The position numbers and the translations under genes were made by a program. Below, piece after piece: positions 54,158 through 63,410 of a stretch of DNA of 64,000 bases (its first letter is position 1; every line of letters starts with the position of its first letter). The notes beneath the pieces are model-generated. The model was given only the letters and a program-made list of their open reading frames with translations. It was not told where the DNA came from and did no database searches. Source of the DNA: Crocinitomicaceae bacterium (GTDB lineage: Bacteria > Bacteroidota > Bacteroidia > Flavobacteriales_D > Crocinitomicaceae); the NCBI GenBank assembly GCA_029254025.1, contig JAQWYK010000024.1, forward strand, positions 1 through 64,000, read 5' to 3'.

Positions 54158-54242
54158 AAGAAAAATTATCCGTTTGCAAATTAAACGCGAATCTGTGGTA
54201 AAAGGTTGCCTAAGTGAAAAGATAATAACTAGGAGAGCTTTA

Positions 54243-55139
54243 TTACTGTGTAATAAAATCTAGAATCTCATCCGAATAGTTGATATAACCAAAAACAAAC
54301 GGAGTAGATTCATGTCCTCCTCCTGGAACTCTAACAGCAACTTTAGAAGTCCCTGAATGGTTATTGTATACTACTTCACCGTGCTTAGAAATTTCTAAAA
54401 AGTCATCCGCTTCACCGTGAATCCAAAGTAGAGGAACAGATACATTTTTAATTTGTTCAGCATTGTCAATTTTAACATTCACAAAATAAGAACTTGGCAT
54501 AGCCAGTAATGCAGCATCTTGAATCATTTTTTCTGCACTTGCAAAAGGTGCTTCTAAAATAATCTTAGATGGAGTCATAGAAAAATTATTTTCACCAGCC
54601 ACTTTACATACAGGCGCAGACCCCAATGAAAAGCCAAACATAACCAATCGATCATTGGTTAACCCGTTCTCTTTTAGCCAATTAAGCGCTCCATCCACGG
54701 AGGCATACATATTCTCCTCAGTAGTTTGACCATCAGACATTCCATAACCCGGATAATCAATCATAAGTACTCCAAAACGTGAGATATTACCTAGGTGACT
54801 ATAAATTTTTTGTCGAGGCCAATAGAAATCCATGTGATCACGATTTCCGTGGCAAAATAAAATCACTGTATCCGTATCAATCGTGTTGACATCACCAGTG
54901 AAAATTGCATGAATATTTAATGTTTCTCCTTCATACTCAATAGGAAAATCAAATTTAGTGATCATACTTTCAGGAACAAAATAATTCGTACCTAAATCTA
55001 AGCTCACAGGACCATCAAAATCATCTAATCTATATTCGTCCAACTTGTTTGGATTAAACAAAAAATCATCCAAACGCTTGGAACAAGACAACTGAATACC
55101 AATCGATACAATCACAAGTACAAATAATAGCTTCTTCAT
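54243..55139 (-). CDS. Alpha/beta hydrolase lipoprotein
   Basis: A 298-residue predicted lipoprotein (lipobox IQLSC) with an alpha/beta-hydrolase domain. The oxyanion motif is VILFCHGNRDH, the nucleophile Ser is in MFGFSLGSAP, the acid is in LLWIHGEADDF and the His is in VPGGGHES. It resembles the BEM46/ABHD13 group of membrane-attached hydrolases; the substrate is unknown. It lies 2 nt after the upstream lipoprotein gene, in one operon. Confidence 0.9.
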   Translation of the reverse strand: MKKLLFVLVIVSIGIQLSCSKRLDDFLFNPNKLDEYRLDDFDGPVSLDLGTNYFVPESMITKFDFPIEYEGETLNIHAIFTGDVNTIDTDTVILFCHGNRDHMDFYWPRQKIYSHLGNISRFGVLMIDYPGYGMSDGQTTEENMYASVDGALNWLKENGLTNDRLVMFGFSLGSAPVCKVAGENNFSMTPSKIILEAPFASAEKMIQDAALLAMPSSYFVNVKIDNAEQIKNVSVPLLWIHGEADDFLEISKHGEVVYNNHSGTSKVAVRVPGGGHESTPFVFGYINYSDEILDFITQ

Positions 55140-55141
55140 AG

Positions 55142-55852
55142 TTAAAATCTTTTTGTTAATCCAATGTATAAGCCAGTTGCTCCATAACGACCAAGAATAC
55201 TTTTGTAGTCTGTTACCACGTTTTCATTGCTAGTGAATGGAGCTAGGACTTTAAGTTCTGTTGAAAACGTCCAAGACTTCCAATTTAAATCATGCCCTAC
55301 TTGAAGCATTGGAATAACTCTTGTTGATTGCGGGAGATCATGTGCACGTTTTCCGGCTAATTCATACCAGCTTCCAATTCCGGCGTAAACCATATTTGGA
55401 ACTTTTGAAACATGGTTAAGTAACTCATCTTGAGTTTGATGCTTCCAATTATATTTCCAATAATAATTCATATCTAACTGAGGCCAAATCTTTGTATTCC
55501 ATTCGAATTTATCCGTACCAATATTAAATGCTGGAGTAATCGACAGGCCCCTAGTATTTTCTTCATCTTTCCATAAGCGATGTGTAGCTCCCAATTCGAA
55601 CTGAAATGTTCCAAAAATCGCTGCTGTTGAGAACCAACTCCCATATAAAGTGGTTTTATCGGTCAAACCTTTTCCATAGGTGAGCGAAGTAAACGGGATC
55701 GGAATTGAAGCAATTCCAGGAACATTAATAATTGGCCCTCCTAATGAACCGCTAAAAGCTTGTTCTCCCCTTCTCAATGGATCAACAAATCGAGACGGGC
55801 CACAGGAGAGAAGAACTCCTGTAATTGCTGTACAAATAAATAATTTCTTCAT
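55142..55852 (-). CDS. Lipoprotein of unknown function with beta-rich body
   Basis: A 236-residue predicted lipoprotein (MKKLFICTAITGVLLSC). The sequence has alternating-strand stretches (TTLYGSWFSTAAIFGTFQFE, LDMNYYWKYNW, SWTFSTELKVLAPFT) and ends with an aromatic strand GLYIGLTKRF, so a barrel-like outer-membrane fold is possible although a lipid anchor is predicted. No family is recognised. ATG 55852 is chosen. Its promoter lies beyond the gyrB terminator hairpin, which therefore sits in its leader. Confidence 0.78.
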   Translation of the reverse strand: MKKLFICTAITGVLLSCGPSRFVDPLRRGEQAFSGSLGGPIINVPGIASIPIPFTSLTYGKGLTDKTTLYGSWFSTAAIFGTFQFELGATHRLWKDEENTRGLSITPAFNIGTDKFEWNTKIWPQLDMNYYWKYNWKHQTQDELLNHVSKVPNMVYAGIGSWYELAGKRAHDLPQSTRVIPMLQVGHDLNWKSWTFSTELKVLAPFTSNENVVTDYKSILGRYGATGLYIGLTKRF

Positions 55853-55858
55853 AAAGTC

Positions 55859-55900
55859 AAAAAAAAGCAAAAGGTCATTGAATCTTCAATAACCTTTTGC
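55859..55900 (-). terminator. Terminator hairpin of gyrB, also in the leader of the next gene
   Basis: Positions 55867-55882 pair with 55885-55900 (about 15 bp, one mismatch, 2-nt turn; arms GCAAAAGGT and ACCTTTTGC). On the minus strand eight T follow at 55859-55866. It lies 20 nt after the gyrB stop and ends 6 nt before ATG 55852. Confidence 0.85.
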
Positions 55901-55907
55901 AAATATA
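55900..55907 (-). promoter_or_regulatory. Promoter -7 element of the lipoprotein-hydrolase operon
   Basis: TATATTTG followed by C on the minus strand, a perfect TAnnTTTG match. It abuts the gyrB terminator hairpin, so the transcript should begin inside the hairpin's upstream arm. No clear -33 TTTG is seen. Confidence 0.5.
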
Positions 55908-55920
55908 ACGAGTTTCTTGG

Positions 55921-57885
<1,965 letters not shown>

Positions 57886-57949
57886 TTATTAATATTTATT
57901 AATCTAGCATTTCCAATAGATCTGTTTTCATTGCAAAAAACACGACTAG

Positions 57950-57978
57950 CAAAATTAGCAATAATTCCGGTCATCCAA
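57950..57978 (-). promoter_or_regulatory. Promoter of gyrB
   Basis: On the minus strand TTGG (57975-57978) is followed by TAATTTTG and C (57950-57957), a perfect -7 element; spacing is 17 nt, a little short. The leader is about 64 nt. Confidence 0.55.
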
Positions 57979-58133
57979 TCTTTAAAACACTTCGTTTTCC
58001 ACGGACTTATTAACAATCAAACACAAATTAATTGCAAACAATAAACTTTTAAATCCCTAATGTTTTTCATCTAAGAAATAGACAGATTAGTCGAAAAAAA
58101 CAATTAACTCTATGGTTTCTGAAGTTCTCCAAC

Positions 58134-58220
58134 TAAATTTGTGATGATTTAGGTGGTTAGGTTAGGTTGATTAGTAAATGGGAGGTAGACGCCAGTCTTC
58201 TTCCCATTTACGTTTTTATT
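58134..58220 (+). ncRNA. Candidate orphan small RNA of about 70 nt between gyrB and its divergent neighbour
   Basis: A perfect -7 element TAAATTTG (58134-58141) predicts transcription from about 58146. The RNA would begin with a G/U-rich stretch holding three TTAGG words. It would end with a long hairpin: 58174-58185 pairs with 58200-58211, and an inner stem 58187-58190 pairs with 58195-58198 around the loop GCCA. The hairpin is followed by GTTTTTATT. No reading frame is present, and the next gene has its own promoter at 58231-58261, so the hairpin terminates something separate. Confidence 0.5.
58174..58220 (+). terminator. Strong plus-strand hairpin with T tract in a divergent intergenic region
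   Basis: GTAAATGGGA (58174-58183) pairs perfectly with TCCCATTTAC (58202-58211). A nested AGAC/GTCT stem extends the helix to about 16 bp with one mismatch. GTTTTTATT follows. There is no T tract in the minus direction. Confidence 0.75.
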
Positions 58221-58230
58221 GGCAACTGCA

Positions 58231-58261
58231 TTGCCCATCTGTGTATAAGCTATTATATTTG
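58231..58261 (+). promoter_or_regulatory. Promoter of the IF2-N-like gene
   Basis: TTG (58231-58233), 20 nt, then TATATTTG and C (58254-58261), a perfect -7 match, 17 nt before ATG 58279. Confidence 0.75.
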
Positions 58262-58278
58262 CACAAAAAAGATACACC

Positions 58279-59154
58279 ATGCGACTAGGTCAACTTTCCC
58301 GAAAACTACAGGTTAAAACAGCCGAAATCATTGATATCCTTCAATCAAACTTTGACATTGTCATTAGTAATCATCCTAACCGCAAAGTTCCAAATGAAGT
58401 GGTGGTTGAACTTGAAAAACTATTCCATCAAAGTGGTTCTACTTCTGAAGTAAAGGAACCTATGTCTAGTACCGTCGATTCTGAACCTGTTCATCAAGAA
58501 GCTGCGGCATCTATCGAAAATGAAACAGCCCAGGAAGGAGAATTGGAAGCCAAGTTAATTGAAGATGCTAATGCTTCTAAGCAAGAAGACATTTCAGTTA
58601 AGGAGGATAACCCGGCAGAAGATATACTTACTGATGTGGACCTTAATATTGTAGACGGAATAATCAAAGCGCCCAAGGTTGAAGTTGCAGGAATCAAAGT
58701 AGTAGGGAAAATAGAATTACCTGAAAAGAAAAACGAAGTTATTGAGGATGAAAACACTGAAGTGAATGCTGAGCAATCAGAACCTTCTTCTAATGAGGAA
58801 ACGGATAATCTAGTAACTGTCCCTAATGAACCTAAGGAAGTACTTAAAAACGCAAATAAAAGAACCTCTGATAGAAAGCGTAGCGAACGTAAAAGTCGAA
58901 CCAAACGAGTTGAAAAGCAATTACTTACTCCTGAGGAAGAACGTAGAATTCAGTTAAAAGAAGCACAAAAGAAAAAAATTGCTGAGCAACAGGCGAAAAA
59001 GGAACAGCGGCGAAAAACCTATAATGAAGATATGAAAAGTGTTCAAAAAACAGTTTCTTCAGGAAAAAAGAAAAAAACAGCCTCCTCAAAACCGCAAAAA
59101 AAATCCAAACCAACTTCTCTTTGGGGTATATTCTTACATTGGTTAAACGATTAA
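58279..59154 (+). CDS. Charged protein with IF2-N-like N-terminal domain
   Basis: A 291-residue cytosolic protein. Residues 1-50 (MRLGQLSRKLQVKTAEIIDI, VPNEVVVELEKLF) resemble the N-terminal subdomain of initiation factor IF-2, a small helical RNA-binding module. An acidic, low-complexity middle follows (about 55-195), then a strongly basic stretch (about 197-275; NKRTSDRKRSERKSRTKRVE) and a hydrophobic tail SLWGIFLHWLND. The layout suggests RNA or ribosome binding, which is inference. A DUF4268 gene follows after 10 nt, in one operon. Confidence 0.78.
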   Translation: MRLGQLSRKLQVKTAEIIDILQSNFDIVISNHPNRKVPNEVVVELEKLFHQSGSTSEVKEPMSSTVDSEPVHQEAAASIENETAQEGELEAKLIEDANASKQEDISVKEDNPAEDILTDVDLNIVDGIIKAPKVEVAGIKVVGKIELPEKKNEVIEDENTEVNAEQSEPSSNEETDNLVTVPNEPKEVLKNANKRTSDRKRSERKSRTKRVEKQLLTPEEERRIQLKEAQKKKIAEQQAKKEQRRKTYNEDMKSVQKTVSSGKKKKTASSKPQKKSKPTSLWGIFLHWLND

Positions 59155-59164
59155 TCCCTAAAAC

Positions 59165-59629
59165 GTGTTTTCTAAAGAAGAACGAAAAAAAATCAACACT
59201 GCATTTTGGGGCATCGTTAAAAAAGAACTTAACAAAACTCCTGACGCCGAGGGAAGATTCATTCAATGGCTTAATTATCCAATCAAAATTAAGGATGTCT
59301 TTCTACGGTTAAAGGTTGACAATACCCGAGCGATAGTATCTCTTGACATTCAATCGAGTGACGAGGGAATTCGCGAATTAATTTGGGAACAATTGGAAGA
59401 ACTCAAAAAAGTAATGGAACATAATATGGAGATACTTCCTACTTGGGACAAAACGGTAACGAACGATGCAGGACTTCCTATTTATCAAATTCGATGGGAG
59501 TTAAAAAACGTGTCACTATATTCGAAACAAGATGAGAAGGCCATCATTCATTTTTTCCGCACAGTTCTAGTTGACTTCGATGCTTTCTATTTTGAATTCG
59601 GAGAAATTCTGAAAAACCTAATGCGTTAG
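59165..59629 (+). CDS. DUF4268-family protein
   Basis: A 154-residue cytosolic protein matching DUF4268: INTAFWGIVKKELNKTPDAE, WLNYPIKIKDVFLRLKVDN, and EKAIIHFFRTVLVDFDAFY near the end. DUF4268 is often the C-terminal part of restriction- or defence-like proteins but also occurs alone in Bacteroidota; the function of stand-alone forms is unknown. The start must be GTG 59165; the next internal ATG would delete the conserved N-terminus. It is co-transcribed with the IF2-N-like gene. Confidence 0.85.
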   Translation: MFSKEERKKINTAFWGIVKKELNKTPDAEGRFIQWLNYPIKIKDVFLRLKVDNTRAIVSLDIQSSDEGIRELIWEQLEELKKVMEHNMEILPTWDKTVTNDAGLPIYQIRWELKNVSLYSKQDEKAIIHFFRTVLVDFDAFYFEFGEILKNLMR

Positions 59630-60033
59630 CATTTTTATTTGAAAACACATACCGGCATACCCCTTTGCGTTCCCTGAAAAGGAAAGCCTCTGATCGCTTC
59701 ATTGGGAGCTGGATTCAATCTTTCCGTTGGAGAAGTAGCATTAAATGAATACGCCATACCGTCCTATTGACAAGTCAATATGGATGCCAAATACGCAAAA
59801 AAAATGGTTAAATGGATTAGAATCTCACCTTCTAGTAGTGGCCAAAATCGCTGAAGGCAATACGTATAATAATCCAAAATTTGTTTTTCAGAAAGTGAAT
59901 ATGTTGCACATCAACTTGATTCTAAATTATTATTTCTAGCACAACAAAATATTTGTGTTTTTTTGACAGAAATAGGTCGGCCAGTTAATTTGTTTGATGT
60001 ATTTTTGCGCAAAATTTGATTAAACAAAATAAA
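59630..60033. other. Intergenic stretch with two weak small frames
   Basis: About 400 bp between DUF4268 and ndk. A plus-strand frame at 59745-59939 (64 codons, MNTPYRPIDKSIWMPNTQKK at its start) and a minus-strand frame at about 59639-59758 (40 codons) overlap each other. Neither has a clear promoter or recognisable homology. I annotate neither as a gene. The ndk promoter occupies the right end. Confidence 0.4.
60000..60007 (+). promoter_or_regulatory. Promoter -7 element of ndk
   Basis: TATTTTTG followed by C, a perfect match, 26 nt before ATG 60034. Confidence 0.6.
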
Positions 60034-60456
60034 ATGGCAGGAAACAGAACATTTACAATGATTAAACCAGACGCGGTTGAAAGCGGAAACATCGGAAATA
60101 TTCTTCAAATGATTACCGACGCAGGTTTCGCTATCAAAGCAATGAAATACACGCAATTATCAGAAGAGCAAGCGAAGAAATTTTATGAAGTACACGCTGA
60201 GCGACCATTTTACCAAGAACTTGTTGATTACATGATTTCAGGTCCTATTGTGGCAGCCATTCTTGAAAAAGAAAATGCAGTAGTAGACTTTAGAACATTG
60301 ATTGGATCAACAGATCCATCAGAAGCAGCAGAAGGAACTATTCGTAAGAAGTATGCTGAATCTAAAGCTAAAAATGCAGTTCACGGATCTGACTCAGATG
60401 AGAACGCAGCAATTGAAGGTGAATTTCACTTCGATTCTACTGAGGTAGTAGCTTAA
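60034..60456 (+). CDS. ndk: Nucleoside diphosphate kinase
   Basis: Transfers gamma-phosphate between nucleoside tri- and diphosphates through a phosphohistidine. The 140-residue protein has the expected length, the [18 protein letters not shown] opening, the [15 protein letters not shown] loop and the active-site His in [12 protein letters not shown]. The frame extends to a TTG at 60016, but ATG 60034 matches the family. Monocistronic, with promoter and terminator. Confidence 0.97.
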   Translation: MAGNRTFTMIKPDAVESGNIGNILQMITDAGFAIKAMKYTQLSEEQAKKFYEVHAERPFYQELVDYMISGPIVAAILEKENAVVDFRTLIGSTDPSEAAEGTIRKKYAESKAKNAVHGSDSDENAAIEGEFHFDSTEVVA

Positions 60457-60478
60457 AACATTCGTTTTCGAGCTTAAG

Positions 60479-60507
60479 AAGGGACACTAATTTGTGTCCC
60501 TTTTTTT
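60479..60507 (+). terminator. Intrinsic terminator of ndk
   Basis: GGGACAC (60481-60487) pairs with GTGTCCC (60494-60500) across a 6-nt loop. Seven T follow. Confidence 0.92.
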
Positions 60508-60508
60508 G

Positions 60509-60516
60509 TATCTTTC
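60509..60516 (+). promoter_or_regulatory. Possible -7 element of the ybjQ operon
   Basis: TATCTTTC, one mismatch from TAnnTTTG, 15 nt before ATG 60532 and directly after the ndk terminator T run. Confidence 0.4.
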
Positions 60517-60531
60517 CTCCAAAAAAACACC

Positions 60532-60846
60532 ATGATTATAACAACCATAGAAACAGTACCAGGACGAGAAATCAGCAGCAGCATAGGTATCGTCAGAGGG
60601 AGTACTGTCCGTGCTCGAAATTTCGGACGAGATATTTTCGCTGGATTGAAGAACCTTGTAGGCGGTGAAATCACCGAATATACAAAACTACAGGCACAGT
60701 CGAGAGAGGAGGCGCTTACCCGTATGATTGACGATGCCGTTCGCTTGGGTGCTGATGCTGTTGTTAATGTTCGTTTTACGACCTCCACCATAATGCAAGG
60801 GGCATCTGAAATATTGGCGTATGGAACCGCTGTAAAACTGAGCTAA
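60532..60846 (+). CDS. YbjQ/UPF0145-family protein
   Basis: A 104-residue protein that forms pentameric rings in solved homologues. The family pattern is complete: TTIETVPGREISSSIGIVRG, GGEITEYTKLQAQSREEALT, RMIDDAVRLGADAVVNVRF, EILAYGTAVKL. Proposed roles such as metal binding are unproven. A membrane microprotein gene starts at the base after its stop (TAA-ATG), so the two are translationally coupled. Confidence 0.92.
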   Translation: MIITTIETVPGREISSSIGIVRGSTVRARNFGRDIFAGLKNLVGGEITEYTKLQAQSREEALTRMIDDAVRLGADAVVNVRFTTSTIMQGASEILAYGTAVKLS

Positions 60847-60984
60847 ATGTGGTGGGGATTAAGTATTACCGCAATTTGCATACTTACTTTTTTAGGGGCA
60901 TTGAAGCTGGCACTATTGATTTATGCTGTTGTTCAGCGCGTGGAGGAAAAAAAGAAGGAAAAATTTGAACAGCGAGACAACTAA
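60847..60984 (+). CDS. 45-residue single-pass membrane microprotein coupled to ybjQ
   Basis: A short protein with one hydrophobic helix (about residues 4-29; GLSITAICILTFLGALKLAL) and a strongly charged cytoplasmic tail (RVEEKKKEKFEQRDN). The ATG directly follows the ybjQ stop, which argues for real translation. No family is recognised. It could tether or modulate the YbjQ ring at the membrane; this is inference. Confidence 0.72.
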   Translation: MWWGLSITAICILTFLGALKLALLIYAVVQRVEEKKKEKFEQRDN

Positions 60985-61071
60985 ACGAATTGCTGGAACC
61001 TGATTTCTAGTATTATTCTTATCCGCTAAACTTTACCTAATTTAGCGTGTTTAAAAACTAAACGATAGCTC

Positions 61072-62448
61072 ATGCAACGCACTCTAATTTTTCTATGCAT
61101 TGTTCTTTTGACTAACCTTTCGCACAGTCAAGGAAATACTTCCGACAGCGTATTTATTCGGACCCTTTTTGACGAATCTCTCACACGAGGAAAAGCCTAT
61201 GAAGACTTGCGTAGCTTGTGTAAAGATATTGGCGCCCGACTCTCAGGGTCTGGTGAAGCAGCAATGGCCGTTGAATGGAGTAGGCAAAAAATGGAAAGTT
61301 ATGGATTTGACAGGGTGTATCTTCAAGAGGTAATGGTTCCTCACTGGGAAAGAGGTACCAAAGAAGCTGGATGGTTTAAAGACAAAAATCAACAACTTCA
61401 CAAAATTTCTGTGCTGGCACTGGGAGGTTCAATCGGAACGGATGGCCTAATTGAAGGAGAACTCGTTCTCTTTAATTCACGTGAAGAACTACTTTCCGCT
61501 AAAAGAAAGGATGTGGAAGGAAAAATCGTGTTTGTAAATCAACCGATGGACAGTAAACTAATTACCACTTTTAACGCTTACGGTGGTTGCTATCCGATTC
61601 GTGGATACAGTGCAATTGATGCAAGTAAATTAGGTGCCAAGGCGGTAATTATACGCTCATTGAGTCTTTCCAATCATCCTCACCCACACACGGGTACTAT
61701 GCAATATGAAGAAGGAGTCGAAAAAATACCTGCTGCAGCTATTTCCACTCAGGACGCTGATATGCTGGCACAGTTCATTCTCGATCAAAAAAAGACTATC
61801 TTTTTACTAGATATGAATTGTCAACAATTTGAAGATAAATTATCGTACAACGTTATCGGAGAGCTCCAGGGCATAACTTCTCCGGAACAAATAATTACTT
61901 TCGGTGGTCACTTGGATTCTTGGGATGTAGGAGAAGGAGCACATGATGACGGTGCTGGTGTAATTCATTCACTAGAAGCCCTTCGATTGCTCAAAGAGCT
62001 TGATTATCGTCCTCAGCACACCTTGAGAGTTGTTTTTTTCATGAACGAGGAGAACGGAAACATGGGTGGAAAAACCTATGCTAAACAAGCGAAGTTAAAT
62101 GGGGAACAACATATTGCTGCTGTAGAAAGTGACCGTGGAGGATTTTCTCCTCGTGGCTTTAGTTGCGATGGGACAGCAGATCAATTAGATATGATAAAGG
62201 GATTCAAAGATCTTCTTCTTCCCTATGAGCTACACAAATTTGAAAAAGGATATGGCGGAGTTGATATTGGACCTTTAAAGGATGAGTTCGAAGGAATCCC
62301 GCTTTTTGGTTTCGTACCAGACAGTCAGCGTTATTTTGACTTTCACCACAATGAAAACGATGTTTTCGAAAATGTGAATAAGCGCGAATTAGAACTTGGC
62401 GCTGCTAGTATGGCGGCCTTTATTTATTTATTGGACAAGAGCCTTTAG
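61072..62448 (+). CDS. M28-family zinc peptidase (carboxypeptidase Q-like), exported
   Basis: A 458-residue exported peptidase with signal peptide (about 1-19, LSHSQ). A PA-type insert (about 120-230; GKIVFVNQPMD, GAKAVIIRSLS) sits within the M28 catalytic domain, whose dinuclear zinc motifs are visible: FGGHLDSWDVGEGAHDDGAG, FFMNEENGNMGG, AAVESDRGGFSP and FDFHHNENDVF. This matches the plasma glutamate carboxypeptidase (CPQ) group acting on dipeptides. A GTG-started gene begins right after its stop. Confidence 0.93.
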   Translation: MQRTLIFLCIVLLTNLSHSQGNTSDSVFIRTLFDESLTRGKAYEDLRSLCKDIGARLSGSGEAAMAVEWSRQKMESYGFDRVYLQEVMVPHWERGTKEAGWFKDKNQQLHKISVLALGGSIGTDGLIEGELVLFNSREELLSAKRKDVEGKIVFVNQPMDSKLITTFNAYGGCYPIRGYSAIDASKLGAKAVIIRSLSLSNHPHPHTGTMQYEEGVEKIPAAAISTQDADMLAQFILDQKKTIFLLDMNCQQFEDKLSYNVIGELQGITSPEQIITFGGHLDSWDVGEGAHDDGAGVIHSLEALRLLKELDYRPQHTLRVVFFMNEENGNMGGKTYAKQAKLNGEQHIAAVESDRGGFSPRGFSCDGTADQLDMIKGFKDLLLPYELHKFEKGYGGVDIGPLKDEFEGIPLFGFVPDSQRYFDFHHNENDVFENVNKRELELGAASMAAFIYLLDKSL

Positions 62449-62769
62449 GTGAAGCAACTACTTTTCATATTGATCCTTCTATTGCCACCTTTAATAAAGG
62501 CACAAGTGGTGTTGAATGAGAGTCAATTGAATACGTCTATTGCCAACATTGCTGAAATTGCTGAAGATGCAGATAAAAAGATCGATGTCGATCAGCTTTT
62601 GAACTCCGATGAATTAACGTTTCAAAAGCTTCAAAAACCTGTAGCGACTATCTCTTTTACCAGCTCACGTTGGTTTGTTCGTTTTTCAGTTAAAAATCCT
62701 GGTGCCTCTGCAGAAATTCTGCTTGAAACCGCACGTCCTATTACGAACCGAGTAGATTTAAAAGTGTAA
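62449..62769 (+). CDS. Short exported 7TMR-DISMED2-like fragment
   Basis: A 106-residue exported protein (signal LLFILILLLPPLIKAQ). The C-terminal third (FTSSRWFVRFSVKNPGASAE, LLETARPITNRVDLKV) resembles the first strands of the 7TM-DISM extracellular domain found in sensor kinases and cyclases. The frame stops after these strands. I find no continuation in another frame, so it may be a remnant of a larger sensor or a genuine short protein. The start is GTG 62449, touching the M28 peptidase stop. Confidence 0.6.
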   Translation: MKQLLFILILLLPPLIKAQVVLNESQLNTSIANIAEIAEDADKKIDVDQLLNSDELTFQKLQKPVATISFTSSRWFVRFSVKNPGASAEILLETARPITNRVDLKV

Positions 62770-62843
62770 GGAAACTTCGCTGCGTGTAACTCATTACTTT
62801 AAAGGGAGATAACTTTCTTTTCAATTTTTCGTATTTTAGAGTA

Positions 62844-63410
62844 ATGAATAAATGGGTTTTCATACTACTCTGTATGTTTACGGTTCTTCTCTCAGGTATT
62901 TCATCCGAGAAAGTAACATCTAACTATCGCTTAGGTTTTGGCGTGAAAATCGGCATATTGCCGACTGGTGGAATTACTCAATATGCCATTATTCATTACC
63001 GCCAGGAAAAACTGACTCAAATTCAGCCGATTGATTTACCTACTTTGCTGAAAGTTGCCACTGGAAAATATCCAATTCCAAGAACCAATATCTTTAATGA
63101 CTTTTTTAAGTATCATGAAGTGAGTCATACTCGCCTACCAGATTCAACATTTATTCCAAGAGAAAATTATATGGTTGCATTTGATTCAATTTGGAAAATC
63201 CGTTTTGACATTCATCCGTTTGACGCTCGACAAGGAGAAGGTTGGAGTATCGGACGTCATCGCCCCTCCCTGAGGCAACAAGAATATCTCTTCCATACAT
63301 ATGGAGCACGTGCATACGACCAGGACTATATATGTGACACCAGTTTTTACAAGCTATTAAGAGACGTAGTCGACACAGCTTGGATTACGCAGTACAAGGC
63401 CTTACGTTAA
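62844..63410 (+). CDS. Exported protein of unknown function
   Basis: A 188-residue protein with an N-terminal signal or anchor (MNKWVFILLCMFTVLLSG). The mature part has several aromatic/basic motifs (YRLGFGVKIGILPTGG, YGARAYDQDYICDTSFY, DVVDTAWITQYKALR) but no recognisable family. Two Cys suit neither a lipobox nor an obvious metal site. A promoter-like TATTTTAG precedes it. Its stop interlocks with the convergent gene (TTAA, 63407-63410). Confidence 0.72.
   Translation: MNKWVFILLCMFTVLLSGISSEKVTSNYRLGFGVKIGILPTGGITQYAIIHYRQEKLTQIQPIDLPTLLKVATGKYPIPRTNIFNDFFKYHEVSHTRLPDSTFIPRENYMVAFDSIWKIRFDIHPFDARQGEGWSIGRHRPSLRQQEYLFHTYGARAYDQDYICDTSFYKLLRDVVDTAWITQYKALR

Noticed and set aside
59639-59939. 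Small overlapping frames on both strands between DUF4268 and ndk
   Set aside because: They overlap each other, lack promoter or homology support and could arise by chance.
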